From Phormidium tenue FACHB-1050 (lineage in GTDB: Bacteria > Cyanobacteriota > Cyanobacteriia > Pseudanabaenales > Pseudanabaenaceae), in NCBI RefSeq assembly GCF_014696925.1, contig NZ_JACJQY010000016.1:37534-101533 (forward strand): a stretch of DNA of 64,000 nt. Direction: 5' to 3'. The position numbers and the translations under genes were made by a program. The notes under the pieces were generated by a model, which had not been told where the DNA came from, made no database searches, and saw only the letters and a list, made by a program, of their open reading frames with translations. Shown here in pieces: positions 36,467 through 44,005 of the stretch (its first letter is position 1; every line of letters starts with the position of its first letter).

Positions 36467-36561
36467 TATAGCGCTTTTCAAGCAAGCGAGTTACAAAGGT
36501 TTGTTTACCCGCCGAAGGCGTGTAAACAAACTCGTACTTCACTAGACTGATAAACGCTATA
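36467..36561. repeat. MITE-like element, family E, copy 2
   Basis: Begins TATAGCGCTTTTCAAGCAAG and ends GACTGATAAACGCTATA with an inner GTTTAC/GTAAAC hairpin, as in copy 1. Confidence 0.85.
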
Positions 36562-36604
36562 TATCCATAAAGAAACGTTTATTTAATTGGACGTAGGGAT
36601 ATAG

Positions 36605-36717
36605 AGCTGTCGCCATTCTTGTTAGGACATAAAACCCAAATAGTGTGAGGCGGCGCGAAGCGCCGCCTCACACTATTTGGGTTTTGATTTGTCCTGATAC
36701 AGGTGGCTATAGCTATA
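36605..36717. repeat. MITE-like element, family A, 113-bp copy
   Basis: Runs from AGCTGTCGCCATTCTTG through a perfect GC-core palindrome (outer arms AAAACCCAAATAGTGTGAGG) to GGTGGCTATAGCTATA. The reverse complement recurs at 56871-56983 almost without change. Confidence 0.9.
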
Positions 36718-36744
36718 TGTGCAATACCGACACCTTTTTTAGAC

Positions 36745-36777
36745 ATTAAAGAGCGGCGCGTTGCGCCGTTCTTTAAT
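36745..36777 (-). terminator. Terminator of thiE
   Basis: ATTAAAGAGCGGCGC and complement; the thiE stop (36773-36775) lies in the right arm. The T-run at 36735-36740 suits termination on the minus strand. Confidence 0.8.
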
Positions 36778-37831
36778 TTTTGGATTGTAAAAGCGATCGC
36801 ATTTGTTTAGCGATGCGATCGGGATGTTCAGCTTTCATTAAAGCTCGGACTACGGCAACTCGTTCTGCACCCGCCGCGATCGCTGCTTCTAAATTGTGTT
36901 CATCTAACCCACCGATCGCAAACCAAGGAATATTGATATTTTGAGCAGCATAGTTGACATATTCATGCCCTGAAGCTGCTTTGTTAGGTTTTGTGGGCGT
37001 GGCATGGACTGGCCCCACACCAACATAATCCACTTGATTATTTAGAGCAATCTCTAATTCTTGGGGATTGGTGGTTGACTGCCCAATGATGTACTGTGAA
37101 GCATCGCCGCCGTTAGCATTCAGAATTTGACGGACTACAGAAACTGGTAAATCCGTCTGTCCCACATGGATACCATCGGCTTTCACAGCGATCGCAATAT
37201 CAACGCGATCGTTAACTAAAAACAAAGCATCATATTTATGGCAGAGGTCACAAAGCTGTTGGGCGATCGCATAGCGAGTGCTATCTTCACCATCCTTTTC
37301 TCGATACTGCACGATCTGCACACCACCTTGGAGAGCCGACTCCACAACGGAGACAATATTCTCTACGGGCATCGTCACCAGATATAAATTTGCAGCTTGT
37401 AATTTTTGGCGACGGATTTCACCAATATTGGTAACTTCATGGGTCAGTAATTGACTCTCAAGGGTATAGACCTGATAGCGCATTTGTTTCATCGCTTCTC
37501 CCATCGTGGGATCAACGACTTTGCTATATTCTTCTAAAACCCTGAGCGCTTCTTGTAAGCGTCCCATATTCGCTCTGAGGACAGCTTGGACATCAGCACG
37601 AACAGACTCATTTGCATGGCTCAAGCCTGTGGCGGGATCGTCGGGAGTATTACGGGCGCGACGAAATTCTTCTTTGTGCCATTGAGCAAGTTCTTGGCGC
37701 ATGTGTTTGCAGCGATCGCACAAGTCCACATTTTCTAAGCCAAAGCGACACCATTCTTCGATGGTGCGTAGGGCTTCACGGGCGCGATCGAGGTTGGCAT
37801 CGAGGATGCGGTAAATGATTTGTTGGGACAT
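36773..37831 (-). CDS. thiE: Thiamine-phosphate synthase with N-terminal accessory domain
   Basis: Couples the pyrimidine and thiazole phosphates into thiamine phosphate. 352 residues from ATG at 37831. An in-frame ATG at 37870 lies in the centre of a palindrome and adds 13 hydrophobic residues, so I do not use it. Residues 1-140 form the helical domain found fused to ThiE in cyanobacteria (begins QQIIYRILDANLDRAREALR). The C-terminal TIM barrel has IVQYREKDG, LFLVNDRVDIA, DGIHVGQTDLPV, GQSTTNPQE and YVGVGPVHATPTKPN, which are the diphosphate and thiazole sites. The fusion is normal for the phylum. Confidence 0.94.
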   Translation of the reverse strand: MSQQIIYRILDANLDRAREALRTIEEWCRFGLENVDLCDRCKHMRQELAQWHKEEFRRARNTPDDPATGLSHANESVRADVQAVLRANMGRLQEALRVLEEYSKVVDPTMGEAMKQMRYQVYTLESQLLTHEVTNIGEIRRQKLQAANLYLVTMPVENIVSVVESALQGGVQIVQYREKDGEDSTRYAIAQQLCDLCHKYDALFLVNDRVDIAIAVKADGIHVGQTDLPVSVVRQILNANGGDASQYIIGQSTTNPQELEIALNNQVDYVGVGPVHATPTKPNKAASGHEYVNYAAQNINIPWFAIGGLDEHNLEAAIAAGAERVAVVRALMKAEHPDRIAKQMRSLLQSKN

Positions 37832-37849
37832 ATAAACAAAAGGTGATAC

Positions 37850-37889
37850 GCAAAAGTAGAGGCAATTCATGAATTGCCTCTACTTTTGC
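37850..37889. repeat. Perfect 40-bp palindrome, family F
   Basis: GCAAAAGTAGAGGCAATTCA followed at once by its exact reverse complement. It separates thiE from the gene at 37896, seven bases from that gene's stop. Confidence 0.85.
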
Positions 37890-37895
37890 ATTTGG

Positions 37896-39578
37896 TTAAA
37901 ATTCAAAGTCAAATGCAGGTTCGGCGCGTAACTTGCCTAAGCCTAATTCTTTATCGTCGATGATCTTGATTTCGTAGTAGCCCAAGATATGTTGCGGTGC
38001 AGGATTACCGCGAGAAGCTCCAGTGATACCCATCGCGATGATTACACAGACATTGCCTTTAATAGTCTTGGCACGTTGTTTCCAACGTTTATGATGTTCA
38101 CTATTGAGGGTTTGTTTGTCAAATTCGCCAAATAGATGGAGATCATCATTGCCCATAACCATTAAGCCAAGCTGACAAGCATTACCAAAGATATCCTCAG
38201 CAGGATTAAAACATAAAGACTGAATACCATCAAACTCCTTGATTTCTTCAATTAGTTCCAATGCTTTGGGACGCGAAGTTTGAATCATTAGCCCAGGTAA
38301 GCCTTCACCTTTACGGGCTGGGGCGATCGCGGTAACAGCCTCAGATAACTGTTGATGAATTGACGCATTGCGTAAAAATTCCACCTGTTCCCAAGGGATG
38401 GTCATCATATGGATCAGGGCATTTTCTGGCCAGAGATCCTCATTGATTAAGGGAGCATCATCCTCATCGTCATCTTCATCGACTAATTGATGTAACTCAT
38501 TAGCCAGATCGGGCATAGTCTTAACGACAACCTTGATTGCTTCTTCAACATCACTATCAAGACTCGGTGCATAAATCGTATAAGTGCCTGAGAGACTAGC
38601 AAAATTAGAATTCAAGCGCTTATGGTACTGTTCCCAAAATTTATTTAAAGCCTCTAGCGACACCGTCAAGGCGATCGCCTCTTCGTCATAGAGATAGGGT
38701 CTACCGCCTTCGAGAGGGTGCAAAGCCCCATAAATCGGCTTCATCGGTGTAGTTGCCGCAGGTACAGATCTGATTTTGCCGCGAAATGGAAAAGGAGGAA
38801 AATCATCTTCCATTTCTAGCTCAGGGGTTTCAAAGAGATTGAATAGGCAGTCTTGATGCAAAAAGGTCTCTTCGATCTCATCTTCAGAGCTACCTGATAC
38901 AATCCGATGCCGAAATTTGACTAGCGACTCTTCGGAACGGTAAAAAATTACGCCCTGCTCTAACCCCATCTTGCCCATGACGATCGCATAAAGGGTGTCG
39001 AGATCCCATTGATCAAGCTTGATCGAAATTACTTGATGATCCCACAGGGTATTCCAAGGAGCATTTCGCCATAAATGCTCAGATTGCTTATGCAAGGCTG
39101 CGGCAAACTTTTCTGGCACAACAGGTGGGTTTGCGGTAAAGCTTTCCAAAATATGCGAGAAAATTTCGTCAATTAAAGGTAAGCGCTCGACATATTCAAC
39201 CGATATTCCCAAGTCCTGTAGTACGCCACGCAAATAGAACTGGAGTTCGCGATCGCATACCAAGATCTTTTGGGGCAGAGATGGCTGAGCAGGACTTTGA
39301 GGATGCTCGATCGCCTGTAGCAACGCACGGACAAAGGCTTCCTGACCCACTACCGAATCAACTACGTCCATAGAACGTACCATTCCCATCGAGCCGTCTA
39401 CCCACAAAATGCAATGGGGCTTGGACTCTTCATCATGGGCATGGAGGGGAATAATGTTAGAAGAGTCTTGTGGTTGGCGGATCTTGGCTGGTAAGGCACG
39501 GCGATCGCCTTCCCAAACCGCAGATGACTGCTTGAGTTTTTTGAGGCGGCGAAGAGTAGATCGGTTTAGCGTGGTCAT
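37896..39578 (-). CDS. Conserved cyanobacterial protein of unknown function
   Basis: 560 residues, soluble and acidic. The N-terminus is basic (RSTLRRLKKLKQ). Residues 55-125 read HCILWVDGSMGMVRSMDVVD and PQKILVCDRELQFYLRGVLQDLGISVEYVE, like an alternating beta/alpha unit. An acidic run DEDDDEDDAPLINED lies near 370. The C-terminus has SRGNPAPQHILGYYEIKIIDDKELG. I recall similar proteins throughout cyanobacteria without function. There is no signal peptide or membrane helix. It is transcribed with thiE on the same strand but separated by a palindrome. Confidence 0.8.
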   Translation of the reverse strand: MTTLNRSTLRRLKKLKQSSAVWEGDRRALPAKIRQPQDSSNIIPLHAHDEESKPHCILWVDGSMGMVRSMDVVDSVVGQEAFVRALLQAIEHPQSPAQPSLPQKILVCDRELQFYLRGVLQDLGISVEYVERLPLIDEIFSHILESFTANPPVVPEKFAAALHKQSEHLWRNAPWNTLWDHQVISIKLDQWDLDTLYAIVMGKMGLEQGVIFYRSEESLVKFRHRIVSGSSEDEIEETFLHQDCLFNLFETPELEMEDDFPPFPFRGKIRSVPAATTPMKPIYGALHPLEGGRPYLYDEEAIALTVSLEALNKFWEQYHKRLNSNFASLSGTYTIYAPSLDSDVEEAIKVVVKTMPDLANELHQLVDEDDDEDDAPLINEDLWPENALIHMMTIPWEQVEFLRNASIHQQLSEAVTAIAPARKGEGLPGLMIQTSRPKALELIEEIKEFDGIQSLCFNPAEDIFGNACQLGLMVMGNDDLHLFGEFDKQTLNSEHHKRWKQRAKTIKGNVCVIIAMGITGASRGNPAPQHILGYYEIKIIDDKELGLGKLRAEPAFDFEF

Positions 39579-39680
39579 CGAAAATATTCTCTAGATTTGC
39601 CACTCTCACAGAAATTAGTAAGAATGCATTGATCGATTTAACTATGATATGGTGAGAAATTGCCAGATTTGATCAGAAAT

Positions 39681-39761
39681 TATAGCAATCACTAGAGTGA
39701 AAATAGCCTAGAGGGATGTAATCCTTCCAACTTTCCAGATTTTAAAGATACAATTGCTATA
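39681..39761. repeat. MITE-like element, family G, copy 2
   Basis: 81 bp with the same perfect ends TATAGCAAT and ATTGCTATA. The rest of the 39579-39897 gap is repeat debris (AAAGCGCTGTAATCATAC and similar) with no gene besides the small one that follows. Confidence 0.75.
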
Positions 39762-39897
39762 GGTACGACCTAAAAATTGCAGTGCAAAGCGCTGTAATCA
39801 TACTCAAAGAACTTTTAAAAAGTCCTTTGTATTCCTTTTGCTTGCAAAAGGCTGTAACCGATAACTAAAACAACCCAAAATATATTTCTGCATTTTT

Positions 39898-40104
39898 ATG
39901 GACGAGCTAAAACCGATTTTCAATGAGTTCGTAGGGCAACCCGTTGCTTTCTTTGGTGGACTCGTTTCGGGCTTTCTCAAGCTCGATCTCCAACAAGATC
40001 CTTTAAAGGGTTGGCTAGAAAAGCAAGGAGCAACACCAACTACGGGGACTTCTGCTAGCAATAATGGCAAAAATGACGGCCCACAATCTATTTCTATCGA
40101 TTAA
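39898..40104 (+). CDS. Small conserved cyanobacterial protein
   Basis: 68 residues: MDELKPIFNEFVGQPVAFFG then GLVSGFLKLDLQQDPLKGWLEK, followed by a disordered Thr/Ser/Asn/Gly tail. The first 45 residues form one amphipathic helix pair with no membrane span. The hydrophobic-aromatic pattern and the DPLKGWL motif look conserved among cyanobacteria, in my recollection. The stop codon overlaps a hairpin. No function can be assigned. Confidence 0.75.
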   Translation: MDELKPIFNEFVGQPVAFFGGLVSGFLKLDLQQDPLKGWLEKQGATPTTGTSASNNGKNDGPQSISID

Positions 40105-40145
40105 AAAAAGGAGACGCAATGCGTCTCCTTTTTTAATCAATAGAA
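40093..40145 (+). terminator. Terminator of the small protein gene
   Basis: TAAAAAAAGGAGACGC and GCGTCTCCTTTTTTA form the main stem; the pairing extends outward into TCTATCGAT, the last codons of the gene. Confidence 0.85.
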
Positions 40146-40184
40146 GTAGTGTGAGGCGGCGCGAAGCGCCGCCTCACACTACTT
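40144..40184. repeat. Perfect 19-bp-arm GC-core palindrome (family A core)
   Basis: AAGTAGTGTGAGGCGGCGC (40144-40162) and its exact complement (40166-40184). It shares GTGTGAGGCGGCGC with the 36605 element but has different outer arms. Confidence 0.8.
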
Positions 40185-40279
40185 GCTTTTTATGCCCTAA
40201 AGCTATACCAAGAAAAACTTTTAAAATTTCCTTTGGTTTTCAGAAAGCGCAAAGCGCTGTAATTACCACAATATTAGAG

Positions 40280-40310
40280 AATAGGGGTAGCGCTTGCGCT
40301 AGCCCCTATT
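40280..40310. repeat. Hairpin upstream of plsY
   Basis: AATAGGGGTAGCGC and complement, ending 19 bases before the plsY ATG; it may lie in the 5' untranslated region. Confidence 0.65.
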
Positions 40311-40328
40311 GTTTATGAAATACAGCTT

Positions 40329-40982
40329 ATGTGGTTTCCCTATCTGTTGCTTGCGATCGCCTATCTTTTAGGATCTTTCCCCACAGGTTATTTGGTGGGA
40401 CGGATGGCGGGTATAGACATTCGTGAGCTTGGCTCAGGCTCGACAGGCGCAACTAATGTCTGGCGCAATGTGGGCAAGTTGGCGGGAATTACTGTATTTG
40501 TGACCGATTTTGCGAAGGGGGCGATCGCCATTTACATGATGCAATCAGCGAATTACTTGCAAGCGCTCTTAGCTTCAACTTTTGGCTATACTCAAACAAC
40601 CATTACCAATAATTTATCGCTATTTGTGATTGGGGCAGGAATGCTGGCTCTGATTGGTCATAGTCGCCCAGTTTGGTTAGGGTTTAAAGGTGGTAAGTCC
40701 GTGGCGACAGGGGTGGGAATTTTGTGCATGTTGAATTGGATCGCGGCGATCGCTGCTTTTAGTATTTGGCTGGCGACTATGGCAATTTGGCGTACTGTTT
40801 CGATTAGCTCGATCGCTGCGGCAGCCGCCGCTCCAGTTTTGATGTGGACATTGCAAGGGGATATTATTTATTCAAGTTTTGTAACTGTGGGCTGCATCTT
40901 TATAATTTGGCTGCATCGCTCTAATATCGAACGCATCCTCAACGGCACAGAGTTCAGTTTTAAAACTGAAAGCAAACCATAA
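40329..40982 (+). CDS. plsY: Glycerol-3-phosphate acyltransferase PlsY
   Basis: Transfers the acyl group of acyl-phosphate to glycerol-3-phosphate to start phospholipid synthesis, in the inner membrane. 217 residues, five or more helices. The conserved loops are present: GSFPTGYLVGR (residues 16-26) followed by LGSGSTGATNVWRN, then GHSRPVWLGFKGGKSVATG, which holds the catalytic and acyl-phosphate-binding residues, and a C-terminal HRSNIERILNGTE. An insert SANYLQALLASTFGYTQTTIT lengthens the second loop. No plsX lies nearby. Confidence 0.95.
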   Translation: MWFPYLLLAIAYLLGSFPTGYLVGRMAGIDIRELGSGSTGATNVWRNVGKLAGITVFVTDFAKGAIAIYMMQSANYLQALLASTFGYTQTTITNNLSLFVIGAGMLALIGHSRPVWLGFKGGKSVATGVGILCMLNWIAAIAAFSIWLATMAIWRTVSISSIAAAAAAPVLMWTLQGDIIYSSFVTVGCIFIIWLHRSNIERILNGTEFSFKTESKP

Positions 40983-41022
40983 TAAAAAAGGGCGCGAAGC
41001 GCCCTTTTTTATTATGGTTTGC
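40972..41022. terminator. Bidirectional terminator containing both stop codons
   Basis: A perfect 24-bp stem (40972-40995 with 40999-41022, loop GAA) with inner GGGCGC/GCGCCC. The plsY stop is in the left arm and the AlkD-like stop (41012-41014) in the right, so both proteins end in Lys-Pro. Confidence 0.9.
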
Positions 41023-41707
41023 GCTGTAAATACGCTTGTCGTTGAGGCTGATCAAAATGCTCGATCGCATAGCGCAACATCTCACGGGGCATTTGGCTAG
41101 CATGTTGATCTAAAAATTCCAATAGAACAGGACGATTCTGCTTGCCTACTTCCCGCAACATCCAGCCTACGGCTTTATGAATGAGATGATGAGGATGTTG
41201 CAGTAATAATTCAGCGATCGCTAGGGTGTCTTGGTATTGTCCATGCTTAATAAATTTACCCGTTGTGACAATAGCAATCCTTTGCTCCCAAAGGCTAGCA
41301 GAATTCGCTAACTGATAGAGAATTTGGCGATCGCGCTGCAATAAATACATCCCCAAAATTGGATAACAAGTCACATCGACTAAATCCCAATTGTTAATAG
41401 CATGGGTATTAGCGAGATAGAAATCGACAATCGCTTGCTGTTGGATAGGAGTAGCCTTCGCAAACTGATAGGTCAAAATCAACAGCCCAGTCAATCGATA
41501 TTCATGCCATTCACTGTTGAGAAGTTCTGAAATTTCTGCAAAACCTAAGTCACGATACTTTTTGGCAAGCTTACGCTGCTCAGGCATGGTAATTCCTAAG
41601 AAGCGATCGCCTTCAGCATATTGTCCTTGACCTGTTTGGAAATAGCCAGCAAGGGCGATCGCTTTCTGGGGATTGGCTAGTGCTTGCAGATCGGTTTGGA
41701 GAGTCAT
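41012..41707 (-). CDS. AlkD-like DNA alkylation repair protein
   Basis: 231 residues from ATG at 41707, a length normal for the family. In-frame starts at 41779 (ATG) and 41794 (GTG) would add a basic, Ser/Pro-rich leader that does not look conserved. The protein is all-helical ALK/HEAT-like repeats: QTGQGQYAEGDRFLGIT, LLNSEWHEYRLTGLLIL, INNWDLVDVTCYPILG, LWEQRIAIVTTGKFI and HKAVGWMLREVGKQ. The Trp-Asp pair in NNWDLVD and the WMLREVG motif are the conserved DNA-cleft residues of AlkD-type glycosylases, which release 3- and 7-alkyl purines. Activity is inferred. It is divergent from hsdM. Confidence 0.88.
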   Translation of the reverse strand: MTLQTDLQALANPQKAIALAGYFQTGQGQYAEGDRFLGITMPEQRKLAKKYRDLGFAEISELLNSEWHEYRLTGLLILTYQFAKATPIQQQAIVDFYLANTHAINNWDLVDVTCYPILGMYLLQRDRQILYQLANSASLWEQRIAIVTTGKFIKHGQYQDTLAIAELLLQHPHHLIHKAVGWMLREVGKQNRPVLLEFLDQHASQMPREMLRYAIEHFDQPQRQAYLQRKP

Positions 41708-41824
41708 AAGCGTGTTAATAGGAGTAGGCTCTTGTTTACGACGATTAAGTTTGGGGATAGAGGCAGAAGGAGATGGCATAGTAATATAGAACACTGATCG
41801 CGCAAAAATTAGTCCTAAGCCTGT

Positions 41825-44005
41825 ATGAGTTCAGTCAGCTTCCAGTCACTATCAAACTTTATCTGGTCTGTTGCTGACCTGTTGCGTGGTCCTTATCGTC
41901 CACCGCAATACGAGCGGGTGATGTTGCCGATGACGGTGTTGCGGCGCTTTGATTGTGTGTTAGAGGCAAGCAAGCCGCAGGTGCTAAAAAAATATGCTCA
42001 GCTTCAGGCAAGTGGCAAGATTACCAATGTGGACTCGACATTGAATTTTATTGCTAAGGATAAAAATGGTGAATCCTTGGGTTTTCATAACCATAGTCCC
42101 CTTGATTTTCAGATTTTGAAAGGTGATCCTGATAATGTGGGGCGGCATTTGCAGGATTACATTAATGGGTTTTCAGAGAATATTCGCAATATTTTTGATC
42201 GCTTTGAGTTTGCCCCAGAGATCGAGAAAATGGAGGAGTCGAATCGCCTCTATCTAGTGGTGGCTAAGTTTGCGGAGATGGATTTGCATCCTGATCGCGT
42301 GGACAATATCACGATGGGGCTGGTGTTTGAGGATTTGATTCGGCGGTTTAATGAGGCGGCGAATGAGACGGCGGGGGATCACTTTACGCCGCGTGAGGTG
42401 ATTCAGCTTATGGTGAATTTGTTGATGGAGCCTGATGGGGATATTTTGACGGGCGGCAGTCCGATTGTGACGGTGTGCGATCCTGCCTGTGGCACGGGTG
42501 GGATGTTGGCGGAGGCGCAAAACTGGATTTTGGCGCATAATCAAAAGGCGATCTTGAAGGTATTTGGTCAGGATTACAATCCGCGATCGTTTGCGGTAGC
42601 GGCTTCGGATTTGTTGATTAAGGGACATAAGGATAGTCGGATTGAGTTTGGCAATACGCTGACTGCGCCGCCTTTTGCGGAAATTGAGGGTTTTGATTAT
42701 TTGTTAGCCAATCCGCCGTTTGGGGTGGATTGGAAAGCGGAGCAGAAGGAGATTAGCCGTTGGAAGGATTTCAATGGTTATGGTGGGAAGTTGCCACGGG
42801 TGAATGATGGGGCGTTGTTGTTTTTGATTTATATGCTGTCAAAGCGTCAGGAGTATTTGCCCTCGGAGGATCTGCAACAAAATAAGCGGGGTTCACGGAT
42901 TGCGATCGTGTTTAATGGTTCGCCATTGTTTACGGGTGGTGCGGGTTCGGGTGAGAGTGATATTCGCCGTTGGATTATCGAAAATGATTGGCTTGAGGCG
43001 ATCGTGGCTTTGCCTGAGCAGATGTTTTATAACACTGGTATTGGTACGTTTATTTGGGTGGTGACGAACCGCAAGACTAAGCAACGCAAGGGCAAAATTC
43101 AATTGATCGATAGTCGGGACAGATGGCAACCGATGAAGCGCAGTTTGGGGGATAAGCGCCGCTATTTGGATAGTGCGATTATTGAGACGCTGACTCGCAA
43201 GCATGGGGAGTTTAGGGATTGTGAGACTTCTAAGATTTTTGATAATGCGGATTTTGGCTATCGCAGGATTACGGTGGAGCGTCCGTTACGTTTGCAGTTT
43301 GAAGTTACGGATGAGGCAAAGGAGGTTTTCTTGAATACTTTTCCTGAGCTTTACGATCCGATCGCTGAGATGGAGCGATCATTGGGGGATAAGATTTATT
43401 TGGATTGGAATGAGGTTTGGGTAAAGGTGCAGCGTATTTTTAAGGATTGTGGAGGCGGTTGGACGGCTGGGGCTAAGGGTGCGAAGCAAAAGCAGTTTTT
43501 CCGTAGTTGTTTTACGGCTGTCGATCCTGATGCTGCGCCTGTGATTGCGACGACGGGCGCGAAGGGTTTATTTTCTGTGGCAGATTTCCCTAGTTATGCT
43601 CAGTCAGAGTTAGATCGGGTGTTTGGGGTGTTTTACCCCCCTCAGTCCCCCCTTGCAAAGGGGGGAGGTTTGAGTTCTCCCCCTTCCAAAGGGGGAGTTA
43701 GAGGGGGTTCCGTTACCTATGAACCCGATCCGAGTCTGCGGGATAATGAGAATGTGCCATTAAAGGAAGATATTGTGTCGTTCTTTTTGCGAGAGGTGCG
43801 TCCCTATGTGGGTGATGCTTGGATTAATGCCGATCGCAAGTTGTGCGATGAGATTGATGGGGCGATCGGGAAGGTTGGCTATGAGATTAATTTTAATCGA
43901 GAGTTCTTTAAGTATCAGGCTCCGAGGGATTTGAAGGTTATTGATGCTGAGTTGGCAGAAGTTGAAAATAGAATTTTAGAGATGTTAAAAAAGGTGACAA
44001 CGTGA
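41825..44005 (+). CDS. hsdM: Type I restriction-modification methyltransferase subunit
   Basis: 726 residues. The N-terminal helical HsdM domain (about 8-160) starts FIWSVADLLRGPYRPPQYERVMLPMTVLRR split as usual. The N6-adenine methyltransferase core has DPACGTGGML (219-228, AdoMet motif I) and NPPFGVDW (296-303, catalytic motif IV). It methylates the target site together with HsdS and is required for cleavage with HsdR. Near residues 604-628 an in-frame family C repeat adds PQSPLAKGGG and PPSKGGVRGG between FYP and VTYEPDPSLRDNE. This makes the protein longer than the 500-700 typical of the family but leaves the core intact. It overlaps hsdS by four bases (GTGA). Confidence 0.95.
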   Translation: MSSVSFQSLSNFIWSVADLLRGPYRPPQYERVMLPMTVLRRFDCVLEASKPQVLKKYAQLQASGKITNVDSTLNFIAKDKNGESLGFHNHSPLDFQILKGDPDNVGRHLQDYINGFSENIRNIFDRFEFAPEIEKMEESNRLYLVVAKFAEMDLHPDRVDNITMGLVFEDLIRRFNEAANETAGDHFTPREVIQLMVNLLMEPDGDILTGGSPIVTVCDPACGTGGMLAEAQNWILAHNQKAILKVFGQDYNPRSFAVAASDLLIKGHKDSRIEFGNTLTAPPFAEIEGFDYLLANPPFGVDWKAEQKEISRWKDFNGYGGKLPRVNDGALLFLIYMLSKRQEYLPSEDLQQNKRGSRIAIVFNGSPLFTGGAGSGESDIRRWIIENDWLEAIVALPEQMFYNTGIGTFIWVVTNRKTKQRKGKIQLIDSRDRWQPMKRSLGDKRRYLDSAIIETLTRKHGEFRDCETSKIFDNADFGYRRITVERPLRLQFEVTDEAKEVFLNTFPELYDPIAEMERSLGDKIYLDWNEVWVKVQRIFKDCGGGWTAGAKGAKQKQFFRSCFTAVDPDAAPVIATTGAKGLFSVADFPSYAQSELDRVFGVFYPPQSPLAKGGGLSSPPSKGGVRGGSVTYEPDPSLRDNENVPLKEDIVSFFLREVRPYVGDAWINADRKLCDEIDGAIGKVGYEINFNREFFKYQAPRDLKVIDAELAEVENRILEMLKKVTT
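43636..43708. repeat. Family C palindrome inserted in hsdM
   Basis: CCCCCCTCAGTCCCCCC and GGGGGAGTTAGAGGGGG ends with two inner CCCTT-AAGGG hairpins, read through by hsdM in frame. Related to the split copy at 28208-28398. Confidence 0.88.

Noticed and set aside
37832..37870. Upstream extension of thiE to 37870
   Set aside because: The ATG is the centre of a perfect palindrome, and the extra residues do not match the family.
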